Assembly (NCBI GenBank): GCA_902466275.1 | Contig: CABQQJ010000087.1 | Span: 1 to 5,085, forward strand | From: an uncultured Veillonella sp. | GTDB lineage: Bacteria > Bacillota > Negativicutes > Veillonellales > Veillonellaceae | Length of the DNA stretch: 5,085 bases | Reading direction: 5' to 3' | Shown here: positions 1-4,727 of the stretch, in pieces | Numbering within the stretch: position 1 is the first letter of the stretch | Layout of the letters: every line of letters starts with the position of its first letter | Position numbers and translations under genes: made by a program | The notes under the pieces: model-generated | What the model was told of the DNA's origin: nothing | Seen by the model: the letters and a program-made list of their open reading frames with translations, nothing else | Database searches by the model: none

Positions 1-52
1 TGCGACCCCCTGGTCCCAAGCCAGGTGCGCTACCAAACTGCGCTATGCCCCG
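1..52 (-). tRNA. tRNA-Pro (anticodon UGG), 5' part, cut by window edge
   Basis: On the minus strand the gene begins at 52 with acceptor strand CGGGGCA, then U8-A9, a D arm with GCGC/GCGC stem and an AGTTTGGTA loop, and an anticodon arm CCTGG-CTTGGGA-CCAGG. The anticodon is TGG (plus-strand positions 16-18), which reads proline CCN codons. The variable loop and the first bases of the T stem follow before the sequence runs out at position 1; the T loop, 3' acceptor strand and any CCA lie outside. The 5' half folds without mismatches, so it looks intact. A perfect promoter lies directly upstream, so it is probably the first gene of its transcript. Further tRNAs beyond the edge cannot be seen. 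Confidence 0.95.
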
Positions 53-69
53 TCATTAATTACTTTGCT

Positions 70-98
70 ATTATAGCAAACCCGGTAGTTGATGTCAA
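70..98 (-). promoter_or_regulatory. consensus sigma-A/sigma-70 promoter of tRNA-Pro
   Basis: Minus-strand TTGACA (93-98) and TATAAT (70-75) are both perfect consensus hexamers with the optimal 17-bp spacer. The predicted transcription start is near 63, about 11 nt before the mature tRNA 5' end at 52. This gives a short precursor leader for RNase P to remove. The region just after the -10 is not GC-rich, so a stringent-control discriminator is not apparent. Confidence 0.9.
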
Positions 99-103
99 CC
101 ACT

Positions 104-132
104 ACTCTTGCTGAGTTCTTACTCTCTTGAGT
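104..132. repeat. pair of ACTC-N4/5-GAGT inverted repeats upstream of the tRNA promoter
   Basis: Two short palindromes lie side by side: ACTC-TTGCT-GAGT (104-116) and ACTC-TCTT-GAGT (121-132, extendable by one T-A pair to 120-133). They are 17 bp apart start to start and lie just upstream of the tRNA-Pro -35 (93-98), a position where an activator could bind. The same ACTC-N4-GAGT pattern recurs at 1549-1560 in the malic enzyme leader. A role as a protein-binding site is inference; they could also be chance in AT-rich sequence. Confidence 0.4.
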
Positions 133-229
133 ATCGCTCTGCAACGAAAATTATTATATCATTGATAGAAACTAGTGACAAGTACTTTTTTACAACTTCA
201 TTAATTTTTTAAATTTTATTCATCTATAT

Positions 230-260
230 ACAAAACATGCACCCCTTTCGAGGTGCATGT
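230..260 (-). terminator. probable rho-independent terminator of the malic enzyme gene
   Basis: A perfect 9-bp stem (235-243 with 252-260, ACATGCACC/GGTGCATGT) closes an 8-nt loop. On the minus strand it is followed by TTTTG and then AT-rich sequence. It starts 55 nt after the malic enzyme stop codon. The U-tract is short, so efficiency may be moderate. No U-run follows on the plus strand. The rest of 53-314 holds only the tRNA promoter and the small palindromes; I see no gene there. Confidence 0.7.
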
Positions 261-314
261 CATATTGTTCTATAGTTATTTTATGGTTATGCCAATGCTT
301 TTACAGCAAATAGA

Positions 315-1520
315 TTAACCTTCGTAGCTACCGTCTTCTACTACTTTAGGATTCTTAGCGATACCTTGTTTTACAGCAACTTCAGCAACTGCTTTAGCAA
401 CAGCTGGAGCTACACGAGGATCGAATACGGATGGCATTACGTTTTCTTCGTTCAATTCACTATCAGGAATCAAGTGAGCCAAAGCGTCAGCAGCAGCTAA
501 TTTCATTTCGTCAGTGATTTGAGACGCACGAACGTCGATAGCACCGCGGAATACGCCTGGGAATACTGCTACGTTGTTGATTTGGTTAGGAGCGTCGGAA
601 CGACCTGTACCAGCAACGCGGATACCAGCAGCTTTCATATCTGCATATGTAGCTTCTGGGTTAGGGTTAGCCATTGCAAATACGATTGCATCGTCAGCCA
701 AGTTTTCCAAAATTTCTTTTGTGAAAGCACCTGCTGCAGATACACCAAGAAGAATATCAGCACCTTTAGCATTTTCAGCCAAGTTGCCATGTTTTTCTTC
801 AAGTTTAAGCAAGTCAATCAATTCAGATTGCAAGGAATCAAGACGTTTGTAGTCTTTGTGCAATACGCCAGAGGATACCAACAATGTGATATCACGAGCA
901 CCTGCAAGGTACAATAAGCGAGCAATGTTTGCACCAGCAGCACCAGCACCGTTTACAACGATTTTAGCAGTAGCTAAATCTTTTTTAACTAAACGAAGAG
1001 CGCCTTTTACACCAGCTAAACATGCGATTGCAGTACCGTGTTGGTCATCATGGAATACAGGAATTTCCAATTCTTCTTTCAAACGATTTTCAACTTCATA
1101 GCATTTAGGAGAGGAAATATCTTCTAAATTAATACCAGCAAAGTTTTTTTGCAACAATTTTACTGTGTTGATCAATGTATCAGCATCTTTTGTATCTACA
1201 ACCAATGGAATGCAGTCTACATCACCGAATTTTTTGAACAATAAGGATTTACCTTCCATTACTGGCAATGCTGCTGCAGCGCCAATATCACCAAGACCAA
1301 GTACACGAGTACCGTCAGATACAACGGCAACCATGTTGGAACGGCAAGTTAATTCGAAGGATTCTGCTTCATTATCTTTAATACGCAAACATGGTTCTGC
1401 TACACCTGGTGTGTAAGCTACAGATAAATCATGAGCGTCTTTTAATTCATATTTTGTTCCTACAGTAAGGAAACCTTTTAATTCACGTTTTTTTTGTACA
1501 GCTAATTCACGTACGTCCAT
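315..1520 (-). CDS. malic enzyme, NAD(P)-dependent, short bacterial type (401 aa)
   Basis: Oxidatively decarboxylates malate to pyruvate and CO2 in the cytoplasm, reducing NAD(P)+; in a lactate/malate-using anaerobe it could also run near equilibrium. Visible motifs are the malic N-terminal segment AYTPGVAEPC with catalytic Tyr36, the general-base Lys91 in MEGKSLLF, metal/substrate residues E133-D134 (NLEDISSPKC) and D158-D159 (FHDDQHGTA), the Rossmann loop GAGAAG at 191-196, ANPNPE at 284-289 and GRSDAPNQINN at 306-316. Length matches single-domain bacterial enzymes such as Bacillus YtsJ; the phosphotransacetylase-like tail of E. coli MaeB is absent. The start is ATG at 1520, eight codons inside the longest frame, because AAAGGAG lies 7 nt upstream. 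At the end of the second Rossmann strand, VSSG (215-218) replaces the common CDRKG/CDSKG, so cofactor preference is uncertain. It has its own promoter and terminator, so it is probably monocistronic. Confidence 0.95.
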   Translation of the reverse strand: MDVRELAVQKKRELKGFLTVGTKYELKDAHDLSVAYTPGVAEPCLRIKDNEAESFELTCRSNMVAVVSDGTRVLGLGDIGAAAALPVMEGKSLLFKKFGDVDCIPLVVDTKDADTLINTVKLLQKNFAGINLEDISSPKCYEVENRLKEELEIPVFHDDQHGTAIACLAGVKGALRLVKKDLATAKIVVNGAGAAGANIARLLYLAGARDITLLVSSGVLHKDYKRLDSLQSELIDLLKLEEKHGNLAENAKGADILLGVSAAGAFTKEILENLADDAIVFAMANPNPEATYADMKAAGIRVAGTGRSDAPNQINNVAVFPGVFRGAIDVRASQITDEMKLAAADALAHLIPDSELNEENVMPSVFDPRVAPAVAKAVAEVAVKQGIAKNPKVVEDGSYEG

Positions 1521-1527
1521 AACAATT

Positions 1528-1534
1528 CTCCTTT
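1528..1534 (-). promoter_or_regulatory. strong ribosome binding site fixing the malic enzyme start
   Basis: Minus-strand AAAGGAG lies 7 nt before the ATG at 1520. It overlaps the extra codons of the longer frame that would start at 1544, so it argues against that upstream Met. Confidence 0.9.
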
Positions 1535-1547
1535 GTGGATACACTCG

Positions 1548-1561
1548 GACTCTTTAGAGTC
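1548..1561. repeat. inverted repeat in the malic enzyme 5' leader
   Basis: GACTC-TTTA-GAGTC is a 5-bp perfect inverted repeat (6 bp if the inner T-A pair is counted). It sits about 20-33 nt after the predicted transcription start and 13 nt before the Shine-Dalgarno sequence. It could be an operator bound as DNA or a small leader hairpin in the mRNA. Its ACTC-N4-GAGT core matches two palindromes upstream of the tRNA-Pro promoter. Confidence 0.45.
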
Positions 1562-1587
1562 GGTAATTTATACCTTTAACTAATTGT

Positions 1588-1646
1588 ATTATACAAAATG
1601 CTAAATCATAATTCAAGTTTTTTCGATATAGTTTTTCGAATTTTTT
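1588..1646 (-). promoter_or_regulatory. malic enzyme promoter with A-tract UP-like element
   Basis: Minus-strand TATAAT (1588-1593) is a perfect -10, separated by 17 bp from TTGAAT (1611-1616), which matches the -35 at four of six positions. Three runs of five to six A lie directly upstream at 1618-1623, 1632-1636 and 1641-1646. They resemble an UP element contacted by the RNA polymerase alpha subunit. The predicted start near 1581 gives a leader of about 60 nt. Perfect -10, A-tracts and strong RBS together suggest high expression; this is inference. Confidence 0.75.
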
Positions 1647-1659
1647 AAAAACAACTATC

Positions 1660-1705
1660 ATTAAGCTCCCGTAGTAATAAAGATTAAGCTCCCGTAGTAA
1701 TAAAG
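1660..1705. repeat. perfect 23-bp tandem duplication
   Basis: Two identical 23-bp units, 1660-1682 and 1683-1705, abut without a spacer. Each carries the core AGCTCCCGTAGTAATAAAG. The CTCCCGTAG part is GC-rich against its AT-rich surroundings and imperfectly palindromic. The pair lies between the speD terminator and the A-tracts of the malic enzyme promoter, starting 44 bp upstream of its -35. It could be replication slippage or duplicated regulator sites. There are only two copies and no spacers, so it is not a CRISPR. Confidence 0.9.
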
Positions 1706-1711
1706 TAAATT

Positions 1712-1749
1712 ATAAAAAAGTAGATAAACCATATAAAGCTTATCTACTT
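1712..1749 (-). terminator. rho-independent terminator after speD
   Basis: A perfect 10-bp stem AAGTAGATAA/TTATCTACTT (1718-1727 with 1740-1749) has a 12-nt loop. On the minus strand it is followed by an uninterrupted T run leading into ATAATTT. It begins 59 nt after the speD stop. This is the only good terminator downstream of the rph-rdgB-phosphodiesterase-speD run, so it probably ends that operon. Confidence 0.8.
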
Positions 1750-1808
1750 CAAATCTATCTTCGTATTATACGATAAAAGCTGTCACATCAATGTTATAAA
1801 AGCTGTCT

Positions 1809-2591
1809 TTAAGCTTTTACAGATGGCAAATTGCGTCCATAGAAGATTTCCATCATTTCTTGTTTTAATTGATGTTTAATTTGCTTGATTTCACGATTGC
1901 TCAACTCTGACTCAGTGATGCCAAAGAGATAATTATCTAAATCAAATTCTTTTAACATCATCTTTGTATGGAAAATATTTTCTTGATATACATTTACATC
2001 AATCATGTTGTACATGTTGCGAGTTTTTGCATTGATGTAGTTTTGGATAGAGTTGATGCGATGATCGATATAAATTTTCTTGCCAGATACGTCACGTGTA
2101 AAGCCACGTACATGGTAATCTAATGTAAGGATATCGGAGTCAAAGCTTTGAATCAAATAGTTAAGCGCTTTAAGGGGCGAAATATGACCGCATGTAGACA
2201 CTTCAATGTCGGCACGGAATGTACTAATCCCTTTGTGCGGATGGCTTTCAGGATACGTATGTACAGTAAGATGCGATTTATCTAAATGCATAACTACATC
2301 TTCTTTTTCAATTTCCTCTTCAGAAATCAAAATCGTAACAGACGCACCTTGAGGATCATAATCTTGTTTCGCTACATTAAGGATATTAGCGCCGATGATA
2401 TGGCTAACTTCCGTCAAAATAGCCGTTAAACGATCCGCATTGTATACTTCATCAATGTACTGAATGTATTGCTTTTTCTCTTCTTCTGTACGAGTATAAC
2501 AAATATCATAAATATTAAAACTCAATGTCTTTGTGAGATTATTAAAACCATATAATTTCATTTTAGGCTTTGCTTTAACTGGTGTATCCAT
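1809..2591 (-). CDS. speD: S-adenosylmethionine decarboxylase proenzyme, class 1A
   Basis: Decarboxylates S-adenosylmethionine to the aminopropyl donor for spermidine-type polyamines. The 260-aa protein is the long E. coli-type enzyme, not the ~125-aa Bacillus/Thermotoga type. The proenzyme cuts itself at LDK105|S106H; Ser106 becomes the catalytic pyruvoyl group. Cys134 in ADIEVSTCG lies 28 residues later, the same spacing as Ser112/Cys140 of E. coli. Family blocks [51 protein letters not shown] and the C-terminal [10 protein letters not shown] are all present. ATG at 2591 is the most upstream possible start, since an in-frame TGA lies 9 nt before it. Its best Shine-Dalgarno (GAAAGGG, 2604-2610) is 12 nt away, longer than ideal. 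The alternative Met11 (MKLYGFNNL), nearer the E. coli N-terminus, has no RBS. No speE follows; the next gene is malic enzyme. Confidence 0.96.
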   Translation of the reverse strand: MDTPVKAKPKMKLYGFNNLTKTLSFNIYDICYTRTEEEKKQYIQYIDEVYNADRLTAILTEVSHIIGANILNVAKQDYDPQGASVTILISEEEIEKEDVVMHLDKSHLTVHTYPESHPHKGISTFRADIEVSTCGHISPLKALNYLIQSFDSDILTLDYHVRGFTRDVSGKKIYIDHRINSIQNYINAKTRNMYNMIDVNVYQENIFHTKMMLKEFDLDNYLFGITESELSNREIKQIKHQLKQEMMEIFYGRNLPSVKA

Positions 2592-2603
2592 GATATGTCA
2601 TAA

Positions 2604-2610
2604 CCCTTTC
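2604..2610 (-). promoter_or_regulatory. speD ribosome binding site with long spacing
   Basis: Minus-strand GAAAGGG lies 12 nt before the speD ATG. A second, out-of-frame ATG (2599-2601) begins only 2 nt after it and would encode an 8-codon frame overlapping the speD start (2575-2601). The spacing suits neither start well: long for speD and too short for the mini-frame. speD translation may therefore be modest or regulated; this is inference. Confidence 0.5.
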
Positions 2611-2633
2611 CATGCATAGACTTACTATTCCTT

Positions 2634-2659
2634 TGAAAGTTTCAAAACCGAAGCTTTCA
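2634..2659 (-). repeat. imperfect stem-loop between phosphodiesterase gene and speD
   Basis: TGAAAG (2634-2639) pairs with CTTTCA (2654-2659). One A-C mismatch (as RNA) and three more pairs follow, leaving a 6-nt loop. No T run follows on the minus strand, so it is unlikely to be a terminator. It lies 9 nt past the upstream stop codon, where it might block 3' decay or mark a processing point. I saw no convincing promoter in this 76-nt gap, which favours co-transcription of speD. Confidence 0.4.
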
Positions 2660-2667
2660 CCATATAA

Positions 2668-3165
2668 CTAAACAATATCTTGTTTATACACAAACTCTAC
2701 ATCAAACTGTCCATTATCGTAGGTAACGATGGCAAAGGTACCACCGGAGCGATCACGAGCCAAAGAAATACTACCAGGATTTACAAATACCGCATCACGG
2801 GCACGAACCTCCCCATGATGATGGCTATGACCGGACACGATGAGTCGCGCACCCATGTCAGTTCCTAACTCAATCAGTTTTTGTATTCGATTATAATATG
2901 ATACCTCATGACCATGAGTCATGTAAATATAGGTATCCTCTAGAGGAATCAACTGTTCTCGCGGTTCAAGAGGCTGTACACGGTCATTATTACCGCGCAC
3001 TGCATACACAGGAATATCCGTATGTTCCTGCATATAGCGCGCATCATCACCAAAATCTCCAGCGTGAAGCCACATATCAATGTCTTGATCTGCTGTAGCC
3101 TCTAAGACGAGGTCAATATCCTCTAGATACCCATGGGTATCACTTAAAATACCAATTCGTTTCAT
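2668..3165 (-). CDS. YfcE/YsnB-family metallophosphoesterase (165 aa)
   Basis: A small calcineurin-like phosphoesterase of the YfcE/MJ0936 family, whose characterised members hydrolyse phosphodiesters with Mn2+ or Ni2+; the natural substrate is unknown. All metal-ligand motifs are visible in order: D9-x-H11 (LSDTHG), G36-D37 (HAGD), G58-N59-N60-D61, H84/H86 (MTHGH) and G112-H113-S114-H115. The protein is full length, with no signal peptide or membrane segment, so it is cytoplasmic. It lies 66 nt after rdgB; the gap holds an inverted repeat and a possible -10, so it may be read both from the rph promoter and separately. Its Shine-Dalgarno is weak (AGAGAA, 8 nt before ATG). Bacillus subtilis has the same order, rph-ysnA-ysnB, which suggests an old association with nucleotide or RNA housekeeping. 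The fold assignment is secure; the function is not. Confidence 0.93.
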   Translation of the reverse strand: MKRIGILSDTHGYLEDIDLVLEATADQDIDMWLHAGDFGDDARYMQEHTDIPVYAVRGNNDRVQPLEPREQLIPLEDTYIYMTHGHEVSYYNRIQKLIELGTDMGARLIVSGHSHHHGEVRARDAVFVNPGSISLARDRSGGTFAIVTYDNGQFDVEFVYKQDIV

Positions 3166-3185
3166 TTTATAAGTTCTCTAATACT

Positions 3186-3191
3186 ATTATA
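3186..3191 (-). promoter_or_regulatory. possible internal promoter -10 before the phosphodiesterase gene
   Basis: A perfect TATAAT on the minus strand ends 20 nt before the ATG at 3165, giving a leader of roughly 13 nt if used. The -35 window (about 3209-3214, GTATAG) does not match consensus and falls inside the inverted repeat at 3206-3224. In AT-rich DNA a lone -10 is weak evidence. Confidence 0.3.
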
Positions 3192-3205
3192 TTACATATT
3201 TATAT

Positions 3206-3224
3206 GAACTATACCATATAGTTC
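3206..3224. repeat. perfect 8-bp inverted repeat in the rdgB-phosphodiesterase gap
   Basis: GAACTATA-CCA-TATAGTTC is a perfect 8-bp palindrome around a 3-nt centre, 7 nt beyond the rdgB stop. It lacks a following T run, so it is not a standard terminator. Its position over the -35 window of a possible promoter fits a repressor operator; as RNA it would form a tight hairpin between two cistrons. Both readings are inference. Confidence 0.6.
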
Positions 3225-3231
3225 GAAAATA

Positions 3232-3807
3232 TCAAAGCTTGTTAATTAATTCACGTAGTGCACGGCCACGATGACTAATCGTTTCCTTCTCTTCTATACT
3301 TAGCTCTGCCATCGTCTTTTTAAACTCAGGCACATAGAAGTACGGATCATAGCCAAAGCCATTCTCCCCTTTTGGCTCATCTTGAACGAGTCCATCACAA
3401 TAGCCTTCCGCAATAACTTCTCGGCCATCAGGATAAACAAGTGCTAAAGCGCATACATAATGACCTGTACGGTTACTTTTCCCTTGTAGTTCACGAATTA
3501 ACTTCTCGTTGTTTGCATTGTCATCACCATGACGACCTGCATAACGCGCAGAATATACACCTGGTGCACCATTGAGGACATCAACCGTAATGCCAGAGTC
3601 ATCAGCAAGACATGGGCGATTCGTAGCCTTCGCATAGTAGCGAGCCTTCAACAGAGCATTTTCCATAAAGGTTGTACCAGTTTCCTCAGGCTCCTCAACG
3701 GAAATCACAGCTTTTACAGGTACACAATCAATAGATAAATGGGAGAAGGCCTCGGAAAACTCACGAATTTTTCCTTTATTACCTGTAGCAAGCACAATTT
3801 GTTCCAT
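3232..3807 (-). CDS. rdgB: dITP/XTP pyrophosphatase (RdgB/HAM1 family, 191 aa)
   Basis: Hydrolyses deaminated purine nucleotides (XTP, dITP, ITP) to monophosphates and pyrophosphate, keeping hypoxanthine and xanthine out of DNA and RNA; cytoplasmic, Mg2+-dependent. Signature residues are present throughout: T8-G9-N10-K11 at the N-terminus (ATGNKGK), the E38-E39/E41-E42 acidic stretch before TTFMENALLKA, catalytic/metal D69-D70-S71-G72, S86-A87-R88-Y89, G150-F151-G152-Y153-D154-P155 and the base-recognition motif S178-H179-R180-G181-R182-A183. Length is normal for the family. The ATG follows the rph stop by a single nucleotide, and its GGAGG Shine-Dalgarno (3814-3818, 6-nt spacing) lies inside the last rph codons, so the two genes are almost certainly translationally coupled. 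It corresponds to ysnA in the Bacillus rph-ysnA-ysnB cluster. Confidence 0.96.
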   Translation of the reverse strand: MEQIVLATGNKGKIREFSEAFSHLSIDCVPVKAVISVEEPEETGTTFMENALLKARYYAKATNRPCLADDSGITVDVLNGAPGVYSARYAGRHGDDNANNEKLIRELQGKSNRTGHYVCALALVYPDGREVIAEGYCDGLVQDEPKGENGFGYDPYFYVPEFKKTMAELSIEEKETISHRGRALRELINKL

Positions 3808-3808
3808 T

Positions 3809-4564
3809 TTATACCTCCGGAGCTGTAGGATACTCTTTACCTACTTTATCTGCTGTCGCACCAAGTACTTCACGTTGTTTAGCCATGAGCTCATCTGTAG
3901 CAGCCTCTGCTAAATCAAGTAAAGCGTTGAGCTCATCACGATTAAATGTACCGTGTTCACCTGTACCTTGTACTTCAACCATATTACCAGAACCGGTACG
4001 GACTACATTCATATCTACAATGGCGGCACTATCCTCTTCGTAACAAAGGTCCGTAATAGGACCTTCAGGACCAATCCCTACAGAGATGGCTGCACAGAAG
4101 TCAGTAATTGGAAATATGCCAGCTCCGCCAAAAGTGAAGTCCACCGCATCAACGAGAGCTACAAAGGCACCTGTAATCGAGGCTGTTCGTGTACCGCCAT
4201 CCGCTTGAATCACATCGCAGTCGATAGTGATAGAACGTTCTCCTAATGCTTCAAGGTCTACAACAGCACGCAATGCACGACCGATAAGGCGTTGAATCTC
4301 TACAGTCCGTCCTGTTTGTTTTCCCTTTGCAGCCTCACGGCTCACACGAGTTTGCGTAGAACGTGGCAATAATGAGTATTCCGCAGTTACCCATCCTTGC
4401 CCAGAACCTTTTAGCCAGCGTGGCACAGAATCCTCAACAGTAGCTGTACAGATAACCTTGGTCTTACCACACTCAATAAGTACAGAACCTTCTGCATACT
4501 CTGTAAAATTCCGTGTTATTTTAATAGGTCGCAATTGACCCGCTGTTCTATTATCACTGCGCAT
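3809..4564 (-). CDS. rph: ribonuclease PH (251 aa)
   Basis: A phosphate-dependent 3'-to-5' exoribonuclease that trims tRNA precursors and other RNAs, releasing nucleoside diphosphates; a hexamer in the cytoplasm. The single RNase PH domain fills the protein. Diagnostic blocks are RSDNR at the start, [15 protein letters not shown] (57-71), R86[32 protein letters not shown] with phosphate-binding G124-T125-R126, catalytic D178 and D184 in [11 protein letters not shown], and MVEVQGTGE (195-203). Length is within a few residues of other family members and no key residue is missing, unlike the truncated rph of E. coli K-12. The start at 4564 is supported by GGTGAGG about 5 nt upstream and by the family-typical N-terminus. 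It is the first gene of a likely operon with rdgB, the phosphodiesterase and speD, read from a promoter near 4631-4658. Confidence 0.97.
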   Translation of the reverse strand: MRSDNRTAGQLRPIKITRNFTEYAEGSVLIECGKTKVICTATVEDSVPRWLKGSGQGWVTAEYSLLPRSTQTRVSREAAKGKQTGRTVEIQRLIGRALRAVVDLEALGERSITIDCDVIQADGGTRTASITGAFVALVDAVDFTFGGAGIFPITDFCAAISVGIGPEGPITDLCYEEDSAAIVDMNVVRTGSGNMVEVQGTGEHGTFNRDELNALLDLAEAATDELMAKQREVLGATADKVGKEYPTAPEV

Positions 4565-4596
4565 AGGAACCTCACCATTCTAAAACTAAATATTAG

Positions 4597-4621
4597 AACG
4601 CCCCTTACACAAAGGGGCGTT
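4597..4621 (-). terminator. GC-rich stem-loop before rph: upstream terminator or 5'-end stem of rph mRNA
   Basis: A perfect 10-bp stem AACGCCCCTT/AAGGGGCGTT (4597-4606 with 4612-4621) closes a 5-nt loop; it is the most stable hairpin in the window. It lies 106 nt after the stop of the upstream gene and 32 nt before the rph ATG. On the minus strand the following sequence CTAATATTTAG is only moderately U-rich. The best rph promoter lies upstream of it, with a start near 4624. The hairpin would then sit at the very 5' end of the rph transcript, where it might stabilise or attenuate it. Both roles are possible. Confidence 0.6.
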
Positions 4622-4630
4622 ATTTCTTAT

Positions 4631-4658
4631 ATTATATCATAATTTTTCTATTTTTCAG
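4631..4658 (-). promoter_or_regulatory. extended -10 promoter for the rph operon
   Basis: Minus-strand TGATATAAT (4631-4639) is a perfect extended -10 (TG-n-TATAAT). A CTGAAA hexamer (4653-4658, four of six -35 matches) lies 16 bp upstream. The predicted start near 4624 gives a leader of about 60 nt beginning with the stem-loop at 4597-4621. It is the best promoter candidate in the 163-bp gap before rph. Confidence 0.65.
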
Positions 4659-4692
4659 CATTACGAATCATATTATAATTTACGATTCTAAC

Positions 4693-4712
4693 ATGATAAC
4701 TCACCTTATCAT
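4693..4712. repeat. 7-bp inverted repeat after the upstream gene
   Basis: ATGATAA/TTATCAT (4693-4699 with 4706-4712) is a perfect 7-bp inverted repeat. On the minus strand its 6-nt loop is GGTGAG, a Shine-Dalgarno-like sequence, and an ATG follows 5 nt later (see findings). A second, weaker stem-loop (8 bp with one G-U pair) lies at 4665-4688. Neither is followed by a T run. Confidence 0.4.
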
Positions 4713-4727
4713 TTACAAAGATTAACA

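Noticed and set aside
519..1416. Plus-strand open frames inside the malic enzyme gene
   Set aside because: They are antisense shadows of a well-supported gene, with no recognisable protein features.
1521..1544. Longer malic enzyme start at 1544 (MYPQRRIV...)
   Set aside because: The AAAGGAG Shine-Dalgarno at 1528-1534 lies inside those codons and is ideally placed for the ATG at 1520; the extra residues do not look like the family N-terminus.
1660..1705. CRISPR array
   Set aside because: Only two directly abutting copies, no spacers, and no cas genes in the window.
2592..2667. SAM-sensing riboswitch or dedicated promoter before speD
   Set aside because: The 76-nt gap is too short for a standard SAM riboswitch, shows only one weak stem-loop, and has no convincing -35/-10 pair.
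1728..3220. Recurring ACCATATA octamer in three intergenic spots (1728, 2659, 3213)
   Set aside because: It also occurs inside speD coding sequence (2548-2555) and is AT-rich, so chance explains it.
2680..4246. Plus-strand open frames opposite the phosphodiesterase, rdgB and rph genes
   Set aside because: All lie antisense to genes with complete catalytic motifs; their translations are low-complexity or motif-free.
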